The notes under the pieces were generated by a model. It was given only the letters and a program-made list of their open reading frames with translations. It did no database searches and was not told the DNA's origin. Positions 32,281 to 40,510 of a stretch of DNA of 40,510 nucleotides are shown here, piece by piece; position 1 is the stretch's first letter; each line of letters begins with the position of its first letter. Source of the stretch: Bacteroidia bacterium (GTDB lineage: Bacteria; Bacteroidota; Bacteroidia; B-17B0; Aurantibacillaceae). A program made the position numbers and the translations under genes. The DNA lies in the NCBI GenBank assembly GCA_022841465.1, contig JALHRL010000029.1, positions 1 to 40,510 on the forward strand, given 5' to 3'.

Positions 32281-32541
32281 ATGAAAAGTGAGAGCGAAAA
32301 TAACAAAGGATTAACCATTGAAAAATTAAGAATGATAAAAGGTTATGAAAGTGTAAGCGATGAACAAGCAAACAAGATTGTATTATCAATCAAAAAACTG
32401 GCTGTTCTTTTATGCGAACATCTTTCAAAACTTAAAAAGAAAAAAGAGGTGGATGAATTAAATGATTCAGGAGGTGCGAAAATAATTTCGTTGAATACTG
32501 AAAATAATAATTCAGAAATTGAATACAGAAAACAAGCGTAA
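32281..32541 (+). CDS. Small hypothetical protein before the recombinase
   Basis: 86 residues, mostly helical, starting MKSESENNKGLTIEKLRMIK. No cysteine cluster or membrane segment. It lies 30 bp before the recombinase gene and is probably in one operon; a recombination directionality factor would be expected at this place, but nothing in the sequence proves it. Confidence 0.6.
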   Translation: MKSESENNKGLTIEKLRMIKGYESVSDEQANKIVLSIKKLAVLLCEHLSKLKKKKEVDELNDSGGAKIISLNTENNNSEIEYRKQA

Positions 32542-32571
32542 AAAATAAATAATAAAAAGAAAGGAGGCAAA

Positions 32572-34182
32572 ATGACAGAAGAACAAATAATCGACAATCG
32601 GTTTGGACGCTTTGGAAAAAAGGAAGTAAAACAGTCCACATCTAATTTAGCGGTAATGTACACAAGGGTTTCCGGCAAAGGACAGTTTGATAAAAACGAG
32701 TCTTTGGAAACCCAGCGAAAATCAATTGAAGAATATGCAAAGCGCAATAATCTTACAATTGTTTCAGCATTTGGTGATACTTATGAAAGTGCAAAAACTG
32801 ATGCACGGAAAGAGTTTCAGCGAATGTTAAGTTTTGTAAATACAAGCAAAGGAAAGATAAGCACCATTTTGGTTTACAAAATGACACGATTTAGCAGAAC
32901 GGGAGGCAAGGCTATTTCCATTGCTGATGAACTAAGAGAAAAACATGGGGTTCATATTAAAGCAGTAACAGAACCAATCGACACATCTAATCCAAACGGA
33001 GTTTTATTTCATGATATGCAATTGTTATTTGGGCGTTGGGATAACGAACAACGAAAGCAAGTGGCAATGGCAGGTATGAAAGCTAAGTTTGAAAAAGGAA
33101 TTTGGGTGGTTAAACCACCACAGGGTTATGATATTGTCAGAACAAGTGGTGAACGTAAAATTGTAGTGAATGCAGATGGAAAGAAAATTAAAAAAGCATG
33201 GGAGTGGAAACTAATGGGCATGAAGAATGAAGAAATTATTTTGAAACTTCAGGCTATCGGAGTAAAAATGTACAAACAGCAATTACATAAAATTTTCATT
33301 AACCCTTTTTATTGCGGATTAGTATCGCATGGAATGTTGAATGGAAAAGTAGTTGAAGGAGTGCATGAAAAAATGATCTCTAAAGAAACCTTTATGAAAG
33401 TGAATGAGGTAATTTCATCTTCAACTAAATTCGGAGTGCCACATAAAGCAGAGGATGTAAATATTCCATTAAAGGTTTTCATTAAATGCTCGGATTGTAA
33501 TCAGCCCTTTACAGGCTACATTGTAAAGAAGAAGAACTTGTACTACTATAAGTGCAGAACAAACGGCTGTAAGTGCAATAAAAGCGCAAAAGAAATGCAT
33601 CGTTTGTTTTCAGAGGAACTTGAAAAATACGAAGTAAAACCTGACTTGACCGAAGCAATTAAAATTGAATTAGAAAGCACCTACCATGAACTGAATAAAG
33701 ATTCAGTTGAAAAGGAGGTGATCCTTAAGGCGAGAATTGTCGAACTAACTGCGGATATTGAAACACTCGAAGAGAAGCACTTCATAAAAGAGGAGATGCC
33801 CAAGGAAACCTACGAACGTTTTAGAGTAAAATACGCTAAGGAATTTGATAAAATCCGAAAGGAAATGGCGACTTGTGGAATTTCCATTTCGAACCTTAAA
33901 GAAATGATAAATGAAGCAATAATTCTTTGCCAAAACCTGCGCCAACTGTGGCAAGATGGCGGGATAGCATTGAAAGAAGGATTGCAAAACTTGATGTTTC
34001 CTAACGGTCTGGTGTATGACAAGAAAAATGGGGCATTTCGAACCTCTGAAATCAATTTCATAATCGCACAAATCGCCCGACACACGGGCGATTTGGCGTT
34101 AATTAAAAAAGGACTTAGTTCTCTATTTGAGCCTAAGTCCCTTTCAGCGGAGAAAGAGGGATTCGAACCCCCGGACCTGTAA
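32572..34182 (+). CDS. Large serine recombinase
   Basis: 536 residues. Catalytic Ser34 in YTRVSGKGQ; MTRFSR and the helix of the resolvase domain follow (to about 160). A recombinase domain (about 175-290: PPQGYDI ... INPFYCGLVSHGML) and a zinc ribbon (C306-x2-C309 in IKCSDCNQPF with CRTNGCKC) precede a coiled coil. It cuts and rejoins attachment sites to move the element. The last residues (SAEKEGFEPPDL) are encoded by the tRNA-Ser gene read backwards, so integration or crossover took place at the tRNA end and rebuilt the reading frame's end. Confidence 0.93.
   Translation: MTEEQIIDNRFGRFGKKEVKQSTSNLAVMYTRVSGKGQFDKNESLETQRKSIEEYAKRNNLTIVSAFGDTYESAKTDARKEFQRMLSFVNTSKGKISTILVYKMTRFSRTGGKAISIADELREKHGVHIKAVTEPIDTSNPNGVLFHDMQLLFGRWDNEQRKQVAMAGMKAKFEKGIWVVKPPQGYDIVRTSGERKIVVNADGKKIKKAWEWKLMGMKNEEIILKLQAIGVKMYKQQLHKIFINPFYCGLVSHGMLNGKVVEGVHEKMISKETFMKVNEVISSSTKFGVPHKAEDVNIPLKVFIKCSDCNQPFTGYIVKKKNLYYYKCRTNGCKCNKSAKEMHRLFSEELEKYEVKPDLTEAIKIELESTYHELNKDSVEKEVILKARIVELTADIETLEEKHFIKEEMPKETYERFRVKYAKEFDKIRKEMATCGISISNLKEMINEAIILCQNLRQLWQDGGIALKEGLQNLMFPNGLVYDKKNGAFRTSEINFIIAQIARHTGDLALIKKGLSSLFEPKSLSAEKEGFEPPDL
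34069..34095. repeat. 11-bp perfect hairpin in the recombinase 3' end
   Basis: CAAATCGCCCG and CGGGCGATTTG around a 5-nt loop. There is no T-run after it, so it is not a usual terminator. It may be part of the recombination site. Confidence 0.5.
34105..34140 (-). terminator. Terminator of tRNA-Ser
   Basis: On the minus strand GGACTTAG pairs with CTAAGTCC and six T residues follow, 8 nt beyond the tRNA 3' end. It lies within the recombinase reading frame on the other strand. Confidence 0.8.
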
Positions 34183-34232
34183 CAGTCAACAGTTTTCAAG
34201 ACTGCCGCATTAGACCACTCTGCCATTTCTCC
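34148..34232 (-). tRNA. tRNA-Ser (anticodon TGA)
   Basis: 85 nt with discriminator G. Acceptor stem GGAGAAA / TTTCTCC, D arm with TGGCAGAGTGGTCTAATGCG, anticodon loop CTTGAAA centred on TGA, long variable arm, and a T arm GGGGGTTCGAATCCC. The long variable arm marks it as a class II tRNA. It serves as the integration end for the element to its right-hand reader's left. Confidence 0.95.
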
Positions 34233-34237
34233 GGGGG

Positions 34238-34245
34238 CAAAATTA
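34238..34245 (-). promoter_or_regulatory. -7 box of the tRNA-Ser promoter
   Basis: TAATTTTG on the minus strand is an exact TAnnTTTG match 6 bp before the tRNA 5' end. Confidence 0.6.
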
Positions 34246-34323
34246 GCATTTTTTTTATTATTAAAACCTCATTTTAAAAATAATTTTTACTACCTTTAAA
34301 AGCCTTACTGCACGCCATTTTTA

Positions 34324-35814
34324 ATGATATTCTTTAAAAAATACAATCTTTTTTTCGCTACTTTATTTTTGTTTAAAAGCTTTTTTGCGGTAGATGCTTA
34401 TTATAAACTCGCCTCTTTTTATGTCCCAAACCAAGGCCCCTTTATTGAAACATACCTTACAATTGGCGGTAAATCAGCTGAGCTATTACCTGTAAAAGGA
34501 GGATATCAAAGTTCTGTTAATGTTCAGTTATTAATTTCAGACATTAATAATAAAATTGTGGTTGCAAATAAGTATAATTTAAAAAGCCCTGTTTATTCCG
34601 ATACTAATAATATTTCTTCTTTTATTGATAATCAACGTTATCCACTTAAAAATGGCACCTACACGGTAGAAATTTCGGTTTCCGATAATTATTTAATTAA
34701 TACAAAAACCAGTAAAATTATTCAGGTTATTAAAATTTCGTATGCTAATTTTCCAATTCAGGCTTCATCCATTCAAATTTTAGAAAGTTTTAAAAAATCT
34801 GAAACTACATCTGCAATTACCAAAAGTGGATACGATCTTGTTCCTTATACAGTTGATTATTTTCCGGATTCTCAAAACAAATTGGCTTTTTATTTTGAAA
34901 GCTACAATACGGATACTGTATTAGGGAAAAACAAAGCTTTCATTTACAAATATTACATCGAAAGTAACGATAATTATAAACCCATTGAAGATTTTTCGTC
35001 TTTTAAAAAAGTAACAACAGCTAAGGTTAATCCCTTATTAGCTCAATTTGATATTACAAAATTAAAATCTGGTAACTATAATTTGGTTATTGAGATTCGC
35101 GACGAAAAAAACATTATCCAACTTCAGGAAAAATACTTTTTTCAAAGGCAAACAAAAACAGTTAGTAGTTACGATGTGAGCAATAAACCAATTAATGATT
35201 TAGAGAAGTTTTTTTACAATGTAAACAGTGTTGATACGCTTAAAATATATATAGAATGCTTGTGGCCAATTTCTGATATGTTAGAAAGAGATAGACAAAT
35301 TAACCAAACAGTGAAAAAAGACACCTCCTTAATGAGAAAATATTTGGTGAGTTATTGGACAAACAGAGCGGCAGATTCTGCAAACCCCATGTCGCTATGG
35401 TTAGACTATTTAAAAAGCGTTAACGAAACGGCTGCTTTATTTAAATGTGGTAAACAAAAAGGGTATTATACCGATAGAGGAAGGGTTTATTTGCAATACG
35501 GCAAACCAAACCAGCGCACAGTACAAGTTGCTGAAGCCAACACGTTTCCATACGAAATTTGGCAATATTACAGATTGTATGATAAAGTTAACGGGCAGTT
35601 TTTCTCTAACAGAAAGTTTGTTTTTGTAAATAAAAATATTGCTGATGATTGTTATATGTTAGAACATAGCGATATGCGAGGCGAGGTAAATAACGAAAGG
35701 TGGCGATTTGAAGTGATGAAGAGAAATTCAGACGGAATTCAAAACATAGACAATAATAATCCGGGAGGCTCCTCTAATAATCAGTTTAACGATTTGTATA
35801 ATAGTCCCCGATAA
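34324..35814 (+). CDS. GWxTD-domain protein
   Basis: 496 residues with a signal peptide (about 1-22). An N-terminal Ig-like region (about 25-290) is followed by the GWxTD domain (about 330-450: YLVSYWTNRAADSANPMSLW ... GYYTDRGRVYLQYGKPNQ). This family is common in Bacteroidota and is predicted to act in the cell envelope; its exact role is not known. It is followed after 5 bp by a glycosyltransferase gene. Confidence 0.88.
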   Translation: MIFFKKYNLFFATLFLFKSFFAVDAYYKLASFYVPNQGPFIETYLTIGGKSAELLPVKGGYQSSVNVQLLISDINNKIVVANKYNLKSPVYSDTNNISSFIDNQRYPLKNGTYTVEISVSDNYLINTKTSKIIQVIKISYANFPIQASSIQILESFKKSETTSAITKSGYDLVPYTVDYFPDSQNKLAFYFESYNTDTVLGKNKAFIYKYYIESNDNYKPIEDFSSFKKVTTAKVNPLLAQFDITKLKSGNYNLVIEIRDEKNIIQLQEKYFFQRQTKTVSSYDVSNKPINDLEKFFYNVNSVDTLKIYIECLWPISDMLERDRQINQTVKKDTSLMRKYLVSYWTNRAADSANPMSLWLDYLKSVNETAALFKCGKQKGYYTDRGRVYLQYGKPNQRTVQVAEANTFPYEIWQYYRLYDKVNGQFFSNRKFVFVNKNIADDCYMLEHSDMRGEVNNERWRFEVMKRNSDGIQNIDNNNPGGSSNNQFNDLYNSPR

Positions 35815-35819
35815 ATTTT

Positions 35820-36857
35820 ATGCAAGTTTCAGTAGCAGTAGTTATTTTAAATTATAACGGTAAAAAGTTTCTGGAACTGTTTATTGAAAAAGCTATAAAG
35901 TTTTCTTATCCGCATCAGGTTTATGTGGCAGATAATGCCAGTACCGATGATTCTATCGCTTACCTGGAAAAAAATTTTCCGCAAGTGAAAATTATTAGAA
36001 ACGATAAAAATTACGGATATGCAACAGGTTATAATATTGCTTTAAAGCAAGTAAAATCTGATTACATTGTTTTACTTAATAACGATGTAGAAGTAACTGA
36101 AAATTGGCTGCAACATGCAATTGAATTAATGGAAGCCGATAAAAAAATTGCGGCTTGCCAACCTAAGCTGTTAGATTATAACAATCGTACTAAATTTGAG
36201 TATGCCGGCGCAGCAGGCGGTTTTATTGATAAATTGGGATACCCCTTTTGTAAAGGAAGAATTTTTAATACAATTGAAACAGATAATAAACAATACGAAG
36301 GGAACCACGAAGTATTTTGGGCTTCCGGAGCATGTATGATTGTTAGAGCTGATTTATTTTGGAAATTAAATGGTTTTGATGACGATTTTTTCGCGCACAT
36401 GGAAGAAATTGATTTGTGCTGGCGGATAAAAAATTTAGGGTATAAAATTTATACCACTTCATTAAGCACTGTTTATCATGTTGGAGGTGGAACTTTAAAT
36501 AAAATTAATGCTCGCAAAACATTTTTAAACTTTAGAAACAGTTTAATTACACTTACAAAAAACCATCCTTCAAAAGTATTTTTACTTGTTATTTATTTTA
36601 GAATGTTGTTGGATGGTGTTGCAGGCTTAAAATTTTTATTAGAAGGCGAACCCAAACATTTTTTAGCAGTTATAAAAGCACATTTTAGTTTCTATAGTCT
36701 ATTAGGTTTAACACTTAAAAAAAGAAAGGCATTAAAACAATTACCCGGTTTTAAGCGTACCTTAAGTAATAGTTATAGTGGCTCTATTGTTTACAGCCAT
36801 TTTATTAAGGGAGTAAAAAACTTTTCTGATTTAAAAGGTAAGTTTTTATTACCGTAA
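35820..36857 (+). CDS. Family 2 glycosyltransferase
   Basis: 345 residues. GT-A fold: VAVVILNYNGKKFL, ADNASTDDS, NYGYATGYN, nucleotide/metal site LLNNDVEV, acceptor region GFDDDFFAHMEEIDLCWRI. It transfers a sugar (rhamnose-like in many relatives) to a cell-surface glycan. It is 5 bp from the GWxTD gene and presumably cotranscribed. Confidence 0.92.
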   Translation: MQVSVAVVILNYNGKKFLELFIEKAIKFSYPHQVYVADNASTDDSIAYLEKNFPQVKIIRNDKNYGYATGYNIALKQVKSDYIVLLNNDVEVTENWLQHAIELMEADKKIAACQPKLLDYNNRTKFEYAGAAGGFIDKLGYPFCKGRIFNTIETDNKQYEGNHEVFWASGACMIVRADLFWKLNGFDDDFFAHMEEIDLCWRIKNLGYKIYTTSLSTVYHVGGGTLNKINARKTFLNFRNSLITLTKNHPSKVFLLVIYFRMLLDGVAGLKFLLEGEPKHFLAVIKAHFSFYSLLGLTLKKRKALKQLPGFKRTLSNSYSGSIVYSHFIKGVKNFSDLKGKFLLP

Positions 36858-36858
36858 A

Positions 36859-37458
36859 TTATAATCCACAATTACAGGGTGGACTAAAATAAATTTTGGT
36901 TTTAGGTAATTGTAATTGTAAATTTTCTTGTTTTGTTTTAGAAATTAAAATATTTCGTAAATCCATTTTCTTTAAACTCACTAAATCACTCATTGTGCTC
37001 GGAAATTCATCTAAATTATTATCCCAAAAATCGGCATACTCTAGTTTGGTTAATCCACCGATACTATAAGGTAAAATAGCAATTTCGTTCTGACTTAAAT
37101 CCAAGTGTTTTAAGTTAGATAATTCACCAAAATTTGTAGGCACTCTTTCTAAACCAGTTTTGCTACAAATAAAAAACTGCAACTTTGTTAATTTAATAAT
37201 ACTATCAGGTAATTCTTTAATGCTGTTTTTGCTGATATCAAGAAACTGTAAATTTTTCATTTCCAAAATTTCCATCGGAAACGATTTTAATTTCTTTTTA
37301 CGTAAGCTTAATTTAACAACTCTGTCTTTATCTTCAATCGCAGCATCTAAATCAGTATACTCTTGGTAAGTGGCTAGTGTTATAGAGTCTAACAATTCGT
37401 TTTGAGCACTTAACAAGTGAGTTAACAATACCATTACTATTATTAAACATTTACGCAT
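36859..37458 (-). CDS. Leucine-rich-repeat protein, exported
   Basis: 199 residues. Signal peptide about 1-18. Five to six LRR units of about 23 residues (LKSFPMEILEMKNLQFLDIS, KLTKLQFFICSKTGLERVP). A short Cys-containing tail (PPCNCGL) closes it. Probably a protein-protein contact module in the envelope. Its start overlaps the ribF stop by 8 bp. Confidence 0.85.
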   Translation of the reverse strand: MRKCLIIVMVLLTHLLSAQNELLDSITLATYQEYTDLDAAIEDKDRVVKLSLRKKKLKSFPMEILEMKNLQFLDISKNSIKELPDSIIKLTKLQFFICSKTGLERVPTNFGELSNLKHLDLSQNEIAILPYSIGGLTKLEYADFWDNNLDEFPSTMSDLVSLKKMDLRNILISKTKQENLQLQLPKTKIYFSPPCNCGL

Positions 37459-38398
37459 TTATTTTTATTTCTTTTAGTAAAGCTAAACAATTTTCCTTAT
37501 CTCTTTTAAGTTGTTCAATCAAGTCTTCTAACGAATTAAATTTAATTTCATCACGTAGTCGCTCTAAAAATTTAATTTTTAAAGTTTCACCATAAATTTC
37601 TTTAGTAAAGTTAAAAATATTCACTTCAATTTTAACTAAATCATCGGTATCTGTTGTTGGGTTTTTACCAATGTTTAACATGCCAAAAAACTGTTCGTTA
37701 TAATAATTTATTTCAACAAAATATACTCCAATTTTTGGTGTAATTTTTTCGGGTTCTTCAATAACAATATTTGCAGTAGGAAAACCAATTGTTTTGCCTA
37801 ATTTTTTACCTCCAATAACTTTTCCGGTTAAGGAATAGGGGTAACCTAAAAAAGTGTTGGCTAATTTAATATCACCGTTATCAATTGCTTGGCGTATTTT
37901 ACTTGAACTTACTGCAATTGAATTGATATCTAACGCGCTTATTTCTTCAACGGTGTAATTAAACTTTTCGGAATAAGAATGCAGTGTGTTAATATCACCC
38001 TCTCTGTTTTTTCCAAATTTATGATCGTAGCCAATTATAATGTGCTTAACGTTTAAACTCTTTTTCAAAACGTTTTTAATGTAATCTTCCGACTCTAGTT
38101 GGGCAAATTCTTTAGAAAATGGATAAACCACCGTAATGTCTACTCCAAAATTTTCAAGCAATTCTAATTTTTCGGCCGTGCTGGTTAAAAGTTTTAAATC
38201 TTTTTGTTCCGGAAACAGAACTTTTCGGGGGTGTGGGGCAAAAGTTAAAATTACTGTGTTTAAACCATATAAACTTTTTAAATCTTTTAGTTTTTTTAAA
38301 AGCTTTTGATGACCTTCATGAACCCCGTCAAACGTACCAATGGTTAGAATTGTGGGTTTTTCTATCCTAAAATGTTCGGTATTTTTTACAATTAACAC
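37451..38398 (-). CDS. ribF: Bifunctional riboflavin kinase / FAD synthetase
   Basis: About 315 residues. N-terminal FAD synthetase (TIGTFDGVHEGH, IIGYDHKFGKNREGD) and C-terminal riboflavin kinase (GKTIGFPTANI). It makes FMN and FAD from riboflavin in the cytoplasm. I chose GTG 38398 rather than ATG 38416 because a good -7 box (38403-38410) falls between them; the mRNA would then have almost no leader. The database start may be the ATG. Confidence 0.9.
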   Translation of the reverse strand: MLIVKNTEHFRIEKPTILTIGTFDGVHEGHQKLLKKLKDLKSLYGLNTVILTFAPHPRKVLFPEQKDLKLLTSTAEKLELLENFGVDITVVYPFSKEFAQLESEDYIKNVLKKSLNVKHIIIGYDHKFGKNREGDINTLHSYSEKFNYTVEEISALDINSIAVSSSKIRQAIDNGDIKLANTFLGYPYSLTGKVIGGKKLGKTIGFPTANIVIEEPEKITPKIGVYFVEINYYNEQFFGMLNIGKNPTTDTDDLVKIEVNIFNFTKEIYGETLKIKFLERLRDEIKFNSLEDLIEQLKRDKENCLALLKEIKINA

Positions 38399-38402
38399 TG
38401 TG

Positions 38403-38410
38403 CAAAAATA
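38403..38410 (-). promoter_or_regulatory. -7 box of ribF
   Basis: TATTTTTG on the minus strand matches TAnnTTTG. Transcription would begin close to the GTG at 38398. Confidence 0.5.
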
Positions 38411-38459
38411 ACTCAATCATTTTTATTAACAACATTCTATTTATATAAATAAAAAGTAG

Positions 38460-40001
<1,542 letters not shown>

Positions 40002-40033
40002 TTAGCTAATTGTCTCATCAACTAATTAATATT

Positions 40034-40270
40034 ATGAAAATAGAAATTATAACTCCAGATAAAAAACTTTTCGAAGGTGAAGTTAAATCTGCTGTTTTTC
40101 CGGGTGCTGAAGGCAGTTTTGGTGTGCTAAATAACCATGCTGCATTAATTAGTATTTTAAAAGAAGGTAAAATTGAGTTAATTGATGAAAATAATGAACG
40201 CAAAGAGTTTGCCATTAAGGGTGGAGTTGCCGAAATAATTAACAGTAAAGTAATTGTTTTAGCAGATTAG
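40034..40270 (+). CDS. atpC: ATP synthase F1 subunit epsilon
   Basis: 78 residues from ATG 40034 (an ATG at 40010 would add eight non-conserved residues). MKIEIITPDKKLFEGEVKS and FPGAEGSFGVLNNHAALIS are the epsilon beta-sandwich. The C-terminal two-helix domain is missing, as in many Bacteroidota epsilons. It links the rotor to F1 and limits hydrolysis. Confidence 0.94.
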   Translation: MKIEIITPDKKLFEGEVKSAVFPGAEGSFGVLNNHAALISILKEGKIELIDENNERKEFAIKGGVAEIINSKVIVLAD

Positions 40271-40294
40271 TTTTTATTCAATTTATATTACATT

Positions 40295-40324
40295 AAAAAT
40301 CCCCGTTATAAGCGGGGATTTTTT
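40295..40324. terminator. Bidirectional terminator after atpC
   Basis: AAAAATCCCCG and CGGGGATTTTT around a 7-nt loop with T-runs on both strands, between atpC and the convergent osmC-like gene. Confidence 0.9.
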
Positions 40325-40344
40325 ATTTTACTATATAGCGCGGC

Positions 40345-40510
40345 TTATTGCCAAACAAACTCTAAAACCTGTTTTAAATCAGGGTGTAGGCTTTTGGCAA
40401 CCGGGCAGGTTAGGGCAGTGTGTTCGTATATTTTTTTTTCTTTTTCGGTATAGTTTTTTTTAGGAAACGTTAATTTAACATGAATTTCACCAACTCTGGT
40501 GGGCTCGGGG
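40345..40510 (-). CDS. OsmC-family peroxiredoxin, C-terminal part
   Basis: The gene runs off the right edge. The last 55 residues read HVKLTFPKKNYTEKEKKIYE and HTALTCPVAKSLHPD, with the family's second (resolving or catalytic) Cys in TCPVAKSL. OsmC/Ohr proteins reduce organic peroxides through a thiol pair. The first Cys lies outside the window. Confidence 0.8.
   Translation of the reverse strand, partial: PEPTRVGEIHVKLTFPKKNYTEKEKKIYEHTALTCPVAKSLHPDLKQVLEFVWQ

Larger units (their letters stand above)
29895..34182 (+). mobile_element. Integrated element with large serine recombinase next to tRNA-Ser
   Basis: About 4.3 kb of plus-strand genes of unfamiliar type: coiled-coil membrane protein, two unknown proteins, a zinc-finger protein and a 536-residue serine recombinase. 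They sit between a truncated chromosomal gene on the left and tRNA-Ser on the right. The recombinase frame ends inside the tRNA. The left limit is my estimate from where the SRPBCC frame breaks. I found no copy of the tRNA 3' end on the left, so the exact attachment repeats are not determined. Confidence 0.6.

Noticed and set aside
32094-32318. Minus-strand 74-codon frame between element genes
   Set aside because: Hydrophobic by base composition only; overlaps the palindrome and runs against all element genes.
33810-34226. Minus-strand frame of 138 codons over the recombinase end and tRNA
   Set aside because: Its first part is the translated tRNA-Ser and the rest mirrors the recombinase; no independent support.

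Overview
The window comes from a low-GC Bacteroidota chromosome. Three things point there. Several secreted proteins end in type IX secretion (gliding/Por) sorting domains of type A and type B. Recognisable promoters follow the Bacteroidota pattern (-33 TTTG, -7 TAnnTTTG). Regulators and enzymes (ECF sigma factors, LytS/LytTR pair, GWxTD protein, split atpDC) have the style of the phylum. Genus and species cannot be read from the sequence.

Layout. (1) 1-390 is a non-coding patch with two 85-bp direct repeats. (2) 391-794 holds a tiny unknown gene and a short 2Fe-2S ferredoxin. (3) 828-11681 holds four large exported proteins on the minus strand: a seven-bladed SBBP propeller with Ig/PKD repeats, a BNR/sialidase-like propeller, a parallel beta-helix protein and a second repeat protein. 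All are T9SS cargo. (4) 11925-14690 is a TPR/LytS-type histidine kinase with its LytTR response regulator. (5) 14792-22759 contains two paralogous minus-strand operons. Each begins with a mini-thioredoxin (CxxC), carries two DUF2024-like proteins (CxFCH) and ends in a MarR regulator with a C-terminal four-Cys motif. Both start from near-identical promoters with a palindrome between the -33 and -7 boxes. Between them lies a DoxX - cytochrome c lipoprotein - ECF sigma - GTP cyclohydrolase I operon. The second paralogous operon has also gained a secreted protein, a YggS PLP protein and a class I glutamine amidotransferase. (6) 22857-29891 holds a short Tat-signal peptide gene, an outer-membrane barrel, a Crp regulator, an OmpR-type two-component system with a Cys/Met-rich periplasmic sensor, a tautomerase and a secreted Cys-rich protein whose promoter carries 11-bp-phased repeats. 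It continues with an unusual sigma factor, a membrane protein and three SRPBCC-type genes. Two of the genes here are broken at G/C homopolymers and one has lost its start. (7) About 29895-34182 is a small integrated element with a large serine recombinase whose reading frame runs into tRNA-Ser(UGA). (8) 34324-40510 is core genome: GWxTD protein, glycosyltransferase, LRR protein, ribF, atpD-atpC and the end of an OsmC gene.

How the genes may work together. The most interesting region is 14.8-26.9 kb. It looks like a thiol- or metal-centred stress region: mini-thioredoxins, CxFCH proteins, MarR regulators with a likely metal or Fe-S site, a c-type cytochrome, DoxX, FolE, and a two-component system that probably controls a Cys-rich secreted protein. 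The inducing signal is not visible in the sequence. All functional statements rest on reading motifs by eye; no database search was run.
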